A DNA stretch of 16,728 nt, taken from positions 1-16,728 of the forward strand of contig CAZHOR010000028.1 of NCBI GenBank assembly GCA_964534325.1, read 5' to 3'. A program made the translations under genes and the position numbers. The stretch's first letter is position 1. Each line of letters opens with the position of its first letter. This document shows, piece by piece, positions 6,783 to 13,687 of this stretch. Source of the DNA: JdFR-22 sp964534325. Lineage in GTDB: Archaea; Halobacteriota; Archaeoglobi; Archaeoglobales; Archaeoglobaceae. The notes under the pieces were generated by a model, which worked only from the letters and a program-made list of their open reading frames with translations, searched no databases and was not told where the DNA came from.

Positions 6783-7256
6783 TCAGTTGGTTTTGAGGTT
6801 AAATCGCCTAAATCGCCTATTTTTGATTAACAGCACTATAAATATGACCAGTTGAGCCAATAAAAGCCCGATACCATCGGCGGTCAGATCCCATAGGCTT
6901 GCAGTCCTCCCTGGCACAAAGGTCTGGTGGAATTCGTCAGTGATACCGTATAGGAAACCAACAACGATCGCCAGCAGGGAAGAGTAAGCCAGCGTGTATC
7001 TGTATCGGAATGAACCGTTAAGGAGTATCCCGAATACACCATAGATAGCAATATGAACGAATTTGTCAGGATACTTTGTAACTGGATATAGGGGATAGGC
7101 AAGGAAAGCATATTCAGAATTTTTTATGGTCATATAGAGCTGTACAAGGAACTTGTTTTTCTCCAGAGAAGCAGATGGGTCTGACTGAGATGATAGATAG
7201 AATATGAATCCGGCATAGACCACTGTTAAGGCAATGACTATCTTACCTCTTTGCAT
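6783..7256 (-). CDS. VanZ-like membrane protein
   Basis: The protein of about 157 residues has four hydrophobic segments: near the N-terminus (IVIALTVVYAGFIFYLSS), about 70-85, about 92-107 and the C-terminal LLLAQLVIFIVLLI. The VanZ signature is present: FVHIAIYGVFGILL, then DEFHQTFVPGRTASLWDLTADGIG, with the conserved Glu, Gln, Arg and Asp. VanZ is named for a minor teicoplanin-resistance gene, but in archaea and most bacteria its role is unknown; it is often found near surface-polysaccharide genes, as here beside uppP. I prefer the ATG at 7256 to the GTG at 7259. A TATA-like ATTTATAA lies about 27 bases upstream, so this message is probably leaderless. It is divergent from uppP across 130 bases. 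Confidence 0.8.
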   Translation of the reverse strand: MQRGKIVIALTVVYAGFIFYLSSQSDPSASLEKNKFLVQLYMTIKNSEYAFLAYPLYPVTKYPDKFVHIAIYGVFGILLNGSFRYRYTLAYSSLLAIVVGFLYGITDEFHQTFVPGRTASLWDLTADGIGLLLAQLVIFIVLLIKNRRFRRFNLKTN

Positions 7257-7278
7257 CACAACGGAACTAAGGACAAGA

Positions 7279-7287
7279 TTATAAATA
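7279..7287 (-). promoter_or_regulatory. TATA-like box for the VanZ-like gene
   Basis: On the minus strand ATTTATAA is centred about 27 bases before the ATG at 7256. This spacing predicts a start of transcription at or next to the start codon, which fits the missing ribosome site. Confidence 0.5.
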
Positions 7288-7326
7288 TGTTCTTAAATAT
7301 CGAAACAGCAGGATTTAAATATAATA

Positions 7327-7334
7327 TTTATATA
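7327..7334 (+). promoter_or_regulatory. TATA-like box for uppP
   Basis: TTTATATA lies about 57-64 bases before the uppP ATG, predicting a leader of roughly 30 bases. It is divergent from the box of the VanZ-like gene about 40 bases to the left. Confidence 0.45.
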
Positions 7335-7390
7335 CTTCATATCGTTAAATTATTCAAAAAGGGTAAATGTGACTACCCAGAGGCTATAAT

Positions 7391-8137
7391 ATGGACTACA
7401 TACAGGCTCTAATCCTATCGATCGTTCAGGGGATAGTAGAGTGGCTGCCGGTGAGCAGTGAAGGGCTCTCAGTGCTGGTAATGCTGAATCTATTCGGTCA
7501 GAACGTAGGGCACGCCATAACCTACGCATTCTTTCTCCATCTGGGAACGGCGCTGGCAGTCCTCATCCGTTTTAGAAAAGAGTTCTTCCAGATGCTCTAC
7601 GGCTCCCAGCTATTGAAGGTGGTTGTTATCTCCACAATATCTACCGGAGTGGTTGCAGTCCCCCTTATCGCCCTCATAGAGCTGCAGAGCGCTAAGGTCA
7701 TGAACCTTTTGATTGGTGTCCTGTTGATCATGACCGGCATTATCTTGAGACTTCCCAGGAGCAGTTACAAAGAAATAGAGGACCTGAGCCTCTCTGATAT
7801 GGTGTTCCTTGGAGTTGCTCAGGGTATTGCAGTGTTACCAGGTGTATCCAGGTCGGGGACTACGATCAGCTTTCTATTGTTGCGGAAGCTGAATGAAAAA
7901 GCAGCATTAACCCTCTCTTTTATCATAAGTGTTCCTGCTGTGCTGGGAGCGATCTTCGTCAGAGGAATGCCATCCGAGATGGATCTCTCCATAGGGATAC
8001 TGATCCTGGCCATAACCTGCTTTTTCGGCTATCTCACCATGGAAGCCCTATTGAAATTCGCCAGAGAAGTGGACTTCTCCAAGTTCTGCATAACCTTTGG
8101 GGCTATAGCCGTCATTCTTACTTTGCTTACCATGTGA
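7391..8137 (+). CDS. uppP: Polyprenyl-diphosphate phosphatase, UppP/BacA family
   Basis: UppP removes one phosphate from undecaprenyl (in archaea probably a dolichyl-like) diphosphate, recycling the lipid carrier used for surface glycans. The 248-residue protein has the family's two motifs: QGIVEWLPVSSEG (residues 13-25, holding the Q/E-XXX-E acid pair at 13 and 17) and PGVSRSGTT (150-158, with Arg154). About seven or eight hydrophobic helices are present. It is somewhat shorter than the E. coli protein (273). The first motif differs from the bacterial PISSTGH: the His is Leu here (SSEGLS), so the bacterial catalytic His is missing at that place; I recall similar SSEG forms among archaeal members. 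It is the only carrier-lipid enzyme in the window and fits the nearby glycan genes. Confidence 0.9.
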   Translation: MDYIQALILSIVQGIVEWLPVSSEGLSVLVMLNLFGQNVGHAITYAFFLHLGTALAVLIRFRKEFFQMLYGSQLLKVVVISTISTGVVAVPLIALIELQSAKVMNLLIGVLLIMTGIILRLPRSSYKEIEDLSLSDMVFLGVAQGIAVLPGVSRSGTTISFLLLRKLNEKAALTLSFIISVPAVLGAIFVRGMPSEMDLSIGILILAITCFFGYLTMEALLKFAREVDFSKFCITFGAIAVILTLLTM

Positions 8138-8155
8138 GTTTCTACTATTACCATA

Positions 8156-8166
8156 TTTATATATAA
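8156..8166 (+). promoter_or_regulatory. Strong TATA-like box upstream of a decayed gene
   Basis: TTTATATATAA lies about 57-67 bases before the ATG at 8223, which itself has a GGAG ribosome site at 8213-8216. The promoter and ribosome site appear intact although the gene behind them is broken. Confidence 0.4.
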
Positions 8167-8222
8167 TGTTTTAACTATTGTAAAAACGAAAAAATTATCT
8201 ACAAGTGAAATTGGAGAGTATC

Positions 8223-8479
8223 ATGGATCTGGTTATTATAGGATCTGCTGACACATCTAGAGGCAAACTTTTTGAAATCAAAGCCAATCAAAAAAGGATA
8301 CGGATATTGATTACCTGACACGCTTTTGATGGGGCTGCCGACTATAATACCTCAACGAACTGTATTTTAGAACACCTGATCAATTCAGAGGAATCATAAG
8401 GGGACATTCAAATAGGTTCATTGCCCATAAAAAATTAAATCAACGTCTGGCAAGAATCTTTTATGAATACGAAGATTAA
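8223..8479 (+). pseudogene. Decayed small gene, possibly DUF4258/RelE-like
   Basis: From the ATG at 8223 the frame reads MDLVIIGSADTSRGK... to RIRILIT, then a TGA at 8316-8318, and goes on in the same frame as HAFDGAADYNTSTNCILEHL to a TAA at 8397-8399. A different frame then reads RGHSNRFIAHKKLNQRLARI and FYEYED, ending at 8477-8479. Joined, this looks like one protein of about 85 residues with the H-A-x-x-x-A ... R-x-I-A-x-K ... L-x-R-I-x-Y-E pattern of DUF4258/RelE-superfamily toxin-like proteins. One in-frame stop and one frameshift mark it as a pseudogene. The family call rests on pattern memory only. Confidence 0.4.
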
Positions 8480-8974
8480 GTAATTGTGATTTCTAATATT
8501 TTTCAGAGAGTATATCCCTTAGCTCTGCATAACATTCTGAATTCGTCTATTTTATTTTACTGAATAATTGTAGTAATTTAATAACGAAGAGCTATTAAGA
8601 GTTCCGGGATCAAATCAAAAGATTAGAATAACGATTCTATTCTCTTATCATTCGGGAAGCGAAAATTATTTTAAACAGTTAGATTATTACAATAATAATG
8701 AGTATAAAACTCTCAAAGGAAATAGAAGAATTAGAACTTCCTGAGGACGAGTTGGAAATACTGGAAGAAGTTTGGTTGAAGGAGTATGAGGAAACTTATC
8801 TGAATCTTTAACCGCTATTTTATAAAATCAAACTTCTCTAATAGTCATAATAATTATTGAAAATAATTAGGTAAAAGTTAAATTAACTTAGCATTTCTGT
8901 TAATTGGTGGAAACTAATGCTTCGTTTGGAGGAAATATAATCATGAACAACCTGGACAGGTTGGAGGGGTCAAT
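8480..8974. other. AT-rich stretch before the sugar cluster
   Basis: This 495-base stretch holds a hairpin-forming repeat TAGAAT-AACG-ATTCTA (8624-8639), one small ORF at 8698-8811, and two very short ORFs just before the sugar operon (8916-8940 and 8943-8978). The rest shows nothing gene-like on either strand. Confidence 0.45.
8698..8811 (+). CDS. 37-residue acidic small protein (possible)
   Basis: The ATG opens 37 codons (MSIKLSKEIEELELPEDELE, ending in KEYEETYLNL), a Glu/Leu-rich sequence that should form a single amphipathic helix or helical hairpin. An ATTATTTTAAA element lies 25-35 bases upstream, consistent with a leaderless message. It lies downstream of the decayed toxin-like gene and could be a leftover antitoxin or a fragment. 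No homologue is recognised. Confidence 0.35.
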   Translation: MSIKLSKEIEELELPEDELEILEEVWLKEYEETYLNL

Positions 8975-8978
8975 TTGA
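8916..8978 (+). promoter_or_regulatory. Leader with two mini-ORFs before the sugar operon
   Basis: Two very short ORFs precede the oxidoreductase start: ATG at 8916 (MLRLEEI, stop 8938-8940) behind GGTGG, and ATG at 8943 (MNNLDRLEGSI, stop 8976-8978) behind GGAGGA (8928-8933). The second stop overlaps the TTG start of the next gene (TTG at 8975). This stop-start overlap would couple translation of the operon to translation of the leader peptide. Confidence 0.4.
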
Positions 8979-9931
8979 GAATAGGAGTTATTGGCGTTGG
9001 AGTAATGGGTAAACATCATGTCAGAATCTATAGCGAGCATCCTGATGTTGAGCTTGTTGGCATCTCTGACGTAAATAGAGGTGAAGGAGAGAGGGTCGCA
9101 TCTGCTTATGGGACAGAATATTTTCCGGATTATATAAGCTTGCTTGAGAGCGATTTGGATGCTGTAAGCATTGCTGTTCCCACTTCACTACATGCAGACA
9201 TTGCCTTGAACGCTGCAGAATACGGGATCGACATGCTCATAGAGAAACCCATATCAAGGTCGATCGAAGAAGCGGAGATTATAATCAAGGCTGCCAGAGA
9301 GAACAAAGTAAAGGTGATGGTTGGCCATATAGAGAGATTTAATCCTGCCGTGGTAAAACTGAAAGAAATGGTGGATAATGGCGATTTCGGCAAGATCATA
9401 ACCATATCAGGAAGGAGAATAGGTCCATTCAATCCCAGGATAAGGGATGTAGGAATCATTATTGACCTGGCAGTTCACGAGATCGATGTTTTCTCTTCTA
9501 TATTTGGGAAGATAGCAGAAGAAGTTTACGCTATTGCAGGCAACAACTTCCATACCATGGAGGATTATGCGTCCATCCTTCTTCGGTTCCCCGATAACAC
9601 TTCGGGAAATGTGGAGACCAACTGGTTATCGCCCAAAAAGGTCAGAGAGATGACCGTTGTGGGCACTGAATGTGTTGCTCAACTGGACTTCATCAAACAG
9701 GACCTCAAGCTGTGGAGAGGGGATGATATAGAAGAAGTGGAAATCAATAAAGAAGAACCCTTGAAATTGGAGATCCAGCACTTCTTAGATTCTGTTAACA
9801 ACAACCACGAACCTAAACCCAATTGCGAAGATGGGGCTTACGTGTTGGGAGTAGCACTTTCTGCCATAAAGTCTTATAGAGAAAGAAAACCTATTAGCCT
9901 CGAATGGTTCACTGCCAAGAAGTTTTTATGA
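8975..9931 (+). CDS. wbpB: Gfo/Idh/MocA oxidoreductase, WbpB/WlbA-like UDP-GlcNAcA 3-dehydrogenase
   Basis: The 318-residue protein starts at a TTG with GGAGGGG (8963-8969) 5 bases upstream. Residues 4-12 (GVIGVGVMG) are the NAD-binding loop of the Gfo/Idh family, the EKP motif is at 90-92, and VGHIERFNPA around 116-125 plus DLAVHEIDVF near 164-173 are typical of the WlbA/WbpB branch, where Lys91 and the His of VHEID serve catalysis. In that branch the enzyme oxidises C3 of UDP-N-acetylglucosaminuronate so that an amino group can be added. The next three genes encode exactly the expected partners. Without them a plain 'oxidoreductase' label would be safest, so the specific substrate is inferred from context. 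An internal promoter may separate it from the aminotransferase, 90 bases on. Confidence 0.85.
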   Translation: MRIGVIGVGVMGKHHVRIYSEHPDVELVGISDVNRGEGERVASAYGTEYFPDYISLLESDLDAVSIAVPTSLHADIALNAAEYGIDMLIEKPISRSIEEAEIIIKAARENKVKVMVGHIERFNPAVVKLKEMVDNGDFGKIITISGRRIGPFNPRIRDVGIIIDLAVHEIDVFSSIFGKIAEEVYAIAGNNFHTMEDYASILLRFPDNTSGNVETNWLSPKKVREMTVVGTECVAQLDFIKQDLKLWRGDDIEEVEINKEEPLKLEIQHFLDSVNNNHEPKPNCEDGAYVLGVALSAIKSYRERKPISLEWFTAKKFL

Positions 9932-9954
9932 AGTTAAGGTAGTCATAACCAGCA

Positions 9955-9962
9955 TATTTATA
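9955..9962 (+). promoter_or_regulatory. TATA-like box inside the sugar cluster
   Basis: TATTTATA lies 60-67 bases before the GTG start of the aminotransferase, in the only sizeable gap of the cluster. It could start a second transcript covering the last three genes. Confidence 0.35.
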
Positions 9963-10021
9963 GAAATATTTATTTTGTAAGCTACTTGCGTAAGCTTAGC
10001 GTCAATTTCAAGGTGGAAAAT

Positions 10022-11113
10022 GTGAACAAAATACCGGTTGCTCAACCCTTTATCGATCATGAAGAAACATCAGAGGTTATTAATGTATTAAATTCTGGAA
10101 TGCTGGCCATGGGAAGCAAAGTTGAAGAATTCGAAAAAAACTTTTCCCATTACCTTAACCTAAATCATTCTGTGGCAGTATCTAATGGAACAGTTGCTCT
10201 ATGGTTATCTCTTAAGGCTATGGGAGTTAAAGAAGGTGATGAAGTCATTACAACCCCTTTCAGCTTCATTGCCACCGCAAACTCGATCCTTTTTTGTGGA
10301 GCAAAGCCTGTATTTGCGGACATCGATCCTAAAACATACAATATCGATCCTTCCAGTGTTCAGGAGAAGATAACCTCAAGGACTAAAGCTGTTATGGGGG
10401 TTCACCTATTCGGTCAACCCTTTGACCTCAAGACTATCACAGAGATATGTGAAGACCACGATCTTCCTTTAATCGAAGACGCTGCACAGGCACACGGAGC
10501 GGAATTCAACGGAAGAAAAGTCGGTACCACTGGAATAGGTTGTTTCTCCTTCTATCCCACCAAGAACATGACCACCGGAGAAGGTGGGATGATAACCTTG
10601 AACGATGAAAACCTTGACTATAGTCTCAGGCTCCTCAGAAACCACGGGGATGAAGGGAAATACAATCATACCATGATCGGCTATAATTCGAGAATGACGG
10701 ATTTACAGGCGGCAATAGGATTGGTTCAGCTAAGAAAGCTGGATAATATGAATGCTGCCAGAATAAGTAACGCCCAATATTATGACAGGAACATAAATGT
10801 AGAAGGAATAACCAAACCCCATGTTAACACCAACGTAAAGCACGTCTATCACCAGTACGTCCTGAGAATAGAATCTGATTTCCCCATGTCCCGGGAAGAG
10901 TTTATGGAATATCTATCCTCCAAAGGAGTGGGTTCAGCAGTGCACTATCCCAAGCCCATCTACATGCAGCCCATTTACCAGCAGATGGGTTACCAGGGTA
11001 TCTGCCCTGTAGCAGAAGAGGTGGCCCGGAAAGTGGTTAGCATTCCGGTGCACCCCAAGCTGACGGAAGAAGAGCTGGAATATGTGGTGGATGTTATAAA
11101 TGACTCCCCATAA
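10022..11113 (+). CDS. wbpE: DegT/DnrJ/EryC1 PLP aminotransferase, WbpE-like
   Basis: This family transfers an amino group from glutamate to a nucleotide-linked keto-sugar. I set the start at the GTG at 10022 (MNKIPVAQPFIDHEET), because AAGGTGG (10010-10016) precedes it and family members begin this way; the in-frame TTG at 9986 would add 12 odd residues. The 363-residue protein has the SNGT phosphate-binding site, EDAAQAHGA with the cofactor-binding Asp at about 153, and the PLP Lys at about 181 in FSFYPTKNMTTGEGG. In the WbpB-E-D-A pathway it makes UDP-2-acetamido-3-amino-2,3-dideoxy-glucuronate. Its last 14 bases overlap the acyltransferase start. The family is certain, the exact substrate inferred from neighbours. 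Confidence 0.9.
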   Translation: MNKIPVAQPFIDHEETSEVINVLNSGMLAMGSKVEEFEKNFSHYLNLNHSVAVSNGTVALWLSLKAMGVKEGDEVITTPFSFIATANSILFCGAKPVFADIDPKTYNIDPSSVQEKITSRTKAVMGVHLFGQPFDLKTITEICEDHDLPLIEDAAQAHGAEFNGRKVGTTGIGCFSFYPTKNMTTGEGGMITLNDENLDYSLRLLRNHGDEGKYNHTMIGYNSRMTDLQAAIGLVQLRKLDNMNAARISNAQYYDRNINVEGITKPHVNTNVKHVYHQYVLRIESDFPMSREEFMEYLSSKGVGSAVHYPKPIYMQPIYQQMGYQGICPVAEEVARKVVSIPVHPKLTEEELEYVVDVINDSP

Positions 11114-11681
11114 TTTCTACGCTCATCCCACGGCCGTGGTGGAAAGCGAAGATATAGGTGAAGGCACCAGGATATGGCATTTCGCCCACGTGAGAGAAAG
11201 ATCCAGGATCGGTAAGAACTGCATCATCGGAAAAAGCTCCTATATCGACACCGGCGTGGTGATAGGTAATAACGTGAAGATCCAGAACTTCGTATCCGTT
11301 TACAAGGGGGTTATAATTGAAGATGATGTCTTTGTTGGACCTTCGGTGACCTTCACCAACGATGAATACCCCCGGGCTTATTCCTGGAGCGATGAGCAGG
11401 TAGTGGCCACAAATGCGAAGAAGGGAGCCAGCATTGGCGCCGGATCGGTCATCATATGCGGGAACGAACTCGGTGAATACTGCATGATCGGGGCAGGAAG
11501 TGTGGTAACCAGAGATATCTCCCCCTACACGCTGGTCTATGGAAATCCTGCCAGATACAGGGGTATAGTATGCAAGTGCGGGTGCAAATTGACAGAGATA
11601 CAGAGTGAGAACGAGCATTCTGTCTACTATGCGTGCGAGTGCGGTGAAACTATAGAGGTGTTGAAGGAATGGATAAAATAG
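11100..11681 (+). CDS. wbpD: Left-handed beta-helix N-acyltransferase, WbpD-like, with Cys-rich tail
   Basis: The 193-residue protein uses acetyl-CoA to acetylate the 3-amino group of the nucleotide sugar. It opens with FYAHPTAVVESEDIGEGTRI and WHFAHV, then shows hexapeptide repeats (IGKNCIIGKSSYIDTGVVIG, and later IGAGSVIICGNELGEYCMIG) that build the beta-helix, broken by the active-site loop with FTNDEYPRAY (Asn and Asp near residue 85). The fixed ending YTLVYGNPAR is typical. After it come about 35 residues with Cys at about 158, 160, 162, 179 and 181 (CKCGCKL ... CECGE), a small zinc-ribbon-like tail; I recall such tails on many WbpD-type proteins. It overlaps the genes on both sides (14 and 13 bases), so it is co-translated with them. 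Confidence 0.88.
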   Translation: MTPHNFYAHPTAVVESEDIGEGTRIWHFAHVRERSRIGKNCIIGKSSYIDTGVVIGNNVKIQNFVSVYKGVIIEDDVFVGPSVTFTNDEYPRAYSWSDEQVVATNAKKGASIGAGSVIICGNELGEYCMIGAGSVVTRDISPYTLVYGNPARYRGIVCKCGCKLTEIQSENEHSVYYACECGETIEVLKEWIK

Positions 11682-12841
11682 CAGTAGTGGGATTGGGTAA
11701 GGCTGGATTGCCCATTGCAGCGGTCATAGCCGACTCGGGACTTGAGGTCACAGGCATTGACATTGATGAAGGAAGATGCCAAATGATCAACTCCGGAAAA
11801 AATCCTATTCCGGAAGAAAAAGGTTTGGGAGACCTCATTTCCAGGCACGGAGGTAACAGCCTCACTGCCGTATCAGAATACGAGCTCGCCAGAGAATGCA
11901 AGGCGTTCATTATCATTGTTCCACTATTCATAGATAAGAATAACCAGCCGGATTTCAGCATTCTGCTGGATGCCGTTGGGAAGGTAGGTAGGGTCCTTAA
12001 GAAAGGTGATGTGGTCATCCTGGAGACCACCGTTCCCCCACTCACCACCGAGACCGTAATCAAAGAGACTCTGGAAAAGGAAAGCGGTCTCAGTTTAAGC
12101 TTAGGGGACTTCTATGTGGCGAACTCTCCGGAGAGGATTATGACGGGCTACAGCATCTCCAGGCTGACGGAGTTCCCCAAGATAATCGGTGGAGTGGATG
12201 AAGAGAGCGGGGAGAAAGCCTTCGAGGTCTACAGCAATTTCATTCCCAATCTCTACAAAGTCTCGTCCGCCAGACTGGCCGAGTTCGTCAAGGTGATAGA
12301 GGGCTGTTACCGGGACGTGAACATAGCCTTATCCAACGAGCTGCTCAAAATCGCTGAGGAGATCGATGTGGATATTCAGGAGGCTATTGACACCGCAAAG
12401 CACGAGTTCTGCCACCTCCACCAGCCATCCACTGGGGTTGGAGGTCACTGCATACCGGTGTACCCCTGGTTCCTCATCAAGGAGATGGAGAGAAGGGAGA
12501 GATCGGAGAACTCCAGGTTATTGAGGACCGCCAGGGAGCTAAATGACGAGATGGCGGAGTACTGGGTTGACAGGATCATCGCGGAGTGCATCAAAATAGA
12601 TAAACCCCTTAAGGACATCAGGATATGCGTGAAAGGTATCACCTTCAGGGAAGGGGTCAAGGAGCTCTACCACAGCAGGAATCTGGAGATAGTGAGGAGA
12701 TTGATGGCTAAAGAGCTGAAAGTCTCTGTTTATGATGAGATGTTCACCTCTGAGGAAATTGAACAGATGGGCCTTAAAAGTTGCAGTGGGGAAGAGGATA
12801 TCATTTTTGATGGATTCAAACCGGAAATAATGAAGAGTTAA
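11669..12841 (+). CDS. wbpA: UDP-GlcNAc (or UDP-ManNAc) 6-dehydrogenase, WbpA/WecC-like
   Basis: The 390-residue enzyme oxidises C6 of a UDP-HexNAc to the uronic acid with two NAD+. It has the Rossmann loop GLGKAG at 8-13, IVPLFID near 83-89 in place of the CVGTP of UDP-glucose dehydrogenases, ANSPER at 151-156, Lys208 (EFVKVIEGCYRDVNIA) and catalytic Cys261 in GVGGHCIPVYP. HCIPVYPWFL marks the acetamido-sugar branch (WbpA, WecC) rather than the UDP-glucose branch. GAGGTG at 11655-11660 is the ribosome site. It would carry out the first step of the local pathway, making UDP-GlcNAcA for the WbpB-like enzyme. The order B-E-D-A is the same functional set known from Pseudomonas O-antigen synthesis and methanococcal N-glycan sugars. 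Whether the substrate is GlcNAc or ManNAc cannot be decided by reading. Confidence 0.9.
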   Translation: MDKIAVVGLGKAGLPIAAVIADSGLEVTGIDIDEGRCQMINSGKNPIPEEKGLGDLISRHGGNSLTAVSEYELARECKAFIIIVPLFIDKNNQPDFSILLDAVGKVGRVLKKGDVVILETTVPPLTTETVIKETLEKESGLSLSLGDFYVANSPERIMTGYSISRLTEFPKIIGGVDEESGEKAFEVYSNFIPNLYKVSSARLAEFVKVIEGCYRDVNIALSNELLKIAEEIDVDIQEAIDTAKHEFCHLHQPSTGVGGHCIPVYPWFLIKEMERRERSENSRLLRTARELNDEMAEYWVDRIIAECIKIDKPLKDIRICVKGITFREGVKELYHSRNLEIVRRLMAKELKVSVYDEMFTSEEIEQMGLKSCSGEEDIIFDGFKPEIMKS

Positions 12842-12990
12842 CCATTCCTGTTTTTAAGTTGCACCGATTGTTGTGGGTAGAGCAACAGTTTAAAGACTAT
12901 CATATCGTCTGTATATGAGAAATATTTGTTAATATTCTTTAAATCATGGCATAAAATTTTATTCTCTATGATTATCATTACTATTACAAC

Positions 12991-13000
12991 ATATATAAAT
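12991..13000 (+). promoter_or_regulatory. TATA-like box for the protein B gene
   Basis: ATATATAAAT lies 33-45 bases before the start of the protein B gene and GGTGA lies 13025-13029. This is the clearest promoter in the window and shows that B is transcribed apart from the sugar operon upstream. Confidence 0.55.
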
Positions 13001-13032
13001 ATCTCCTGATTTGGGATATTGATTGGTGAAAT

Positions 13033-13578
13033 ATGATGAAAAAAATATTAGGGGCAATGTTTCTGTTGACCACTATTTTAGCGGCGTGTCATACGGCTAC
13101 GGCTTACTCTGCGACAGGAACGATCTCGGGGACTATCGTGTCTACCAGCATTACCCTGGGCAACCAGGAATTGGGGAAAATGCCAGCCAATCAATCCCTG
13201 TACTACTACTGGAACGGCAGCGGAACCAACTACGTTGAAGATAATTCGGCAGCTGGCGATGCAATGAAGTTCGCCACCATAGATTTTGCCACAGATAACG
13301 GTAATGTCGAAGTCAGCGTCGCCGCCAATAACTCCCTACCGGAGACCGCTGGCATTCTTGTGGATAATGACAACACACCCAATGCCAATACCGCTCTGGA
13401 CGCGGATCAGGTGCAGATGGTAGGAGATGAACTGATGACAGCGAATATAAGCTATGCAGGAGCTGGCAGCGATAACAAGATCGGCTATAATAATGACGGA
13501 GATGTTTACGTATTCTTTAATACCGGGGAAGCAACAGAAGGAAGCTTGAACATGGATTTGACATTAACGGCTTCCTGA
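13033..13578 (+). CDS. Secreted beta-rich protein B (paralogue of A)
   Basis: The protein is 181 residues from the ATG at 13033; the next ATG at 13036 has the better distance from GGTGA (6 bases) and is equally likely. The signal region (MKKILGAMFLLTTILAACHTATA) holds both a usual Sec cleavage site (ATA-YS) and a lipobox-like LAAC, so B may be either secreted or lipid-anchored. The mature protein begins SATGTISGTIVSTSITL and is one acidic domain ending GSLNMDLTLTAS. It matches protein A throughout: VSTSITL, YYYWNGS, NNSLPETA, DNDNTPN.NT, GDVYVFFNTGEA. Several sequons occur (NQS, NGS, NNS, NIS). Its mature N-terminus also matches that of the 293-residue surface protein. Its own strong promoter and T-rich terminator suggest an abundant single-gene product, such as a surface or filament subunit (inference). 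Confidence 0.75.
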   Translation: MMKKILGAMFLLTTILAACHTATAYSATGTISGTIVSTSITLGNQELGKMPANQSLYYYWNGSGTNYVEDNSAAGDAMKFATIDFATDNGNVEVSVAANNSLPETAGILVDNDNTPNANTALDADQVQMVGDELMTANISYAGAGSDNKIGYNNDGDVYVFFNTGEATEGSLNMDLTLTAS

Positions 13579-13580
13579 AC

Positions 13581-13595
13581 TTTTATTTTTTTATT
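13581..13595 (+). terminator. T-rich terminator after protein B
   Basis: A T-rich run (TTTTATTTTTTTATT) starts two bases after the B stop codon, without an obvious hairpin. This is the usual archaeal form of terminator. Confidence 0.5.
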
Positions 13596-13687
13596 ATGTT
13601 GTGAAGGATTAAGAAGAGAGCATTAAGGAAGTAAATAAGAAATAAGGAAGAACCTAAGCTCTTATCACATCCAATTTAATGATGACT

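Noticed and set aside
11094..11618. 174-codon minus-strand ORF opposite the acyltransferase
   Set aside because: It mirrors the hexapeptide-repeat gene on the other strand; the plus-strand gene has full family motifs and overlapping operon neighbours.
13023..13238. 71-codon ORF overlapping the start of protein B in another frame
   Set aside because: It overlaps B's signal peptide and mature start, which are supported by homology to protein A.
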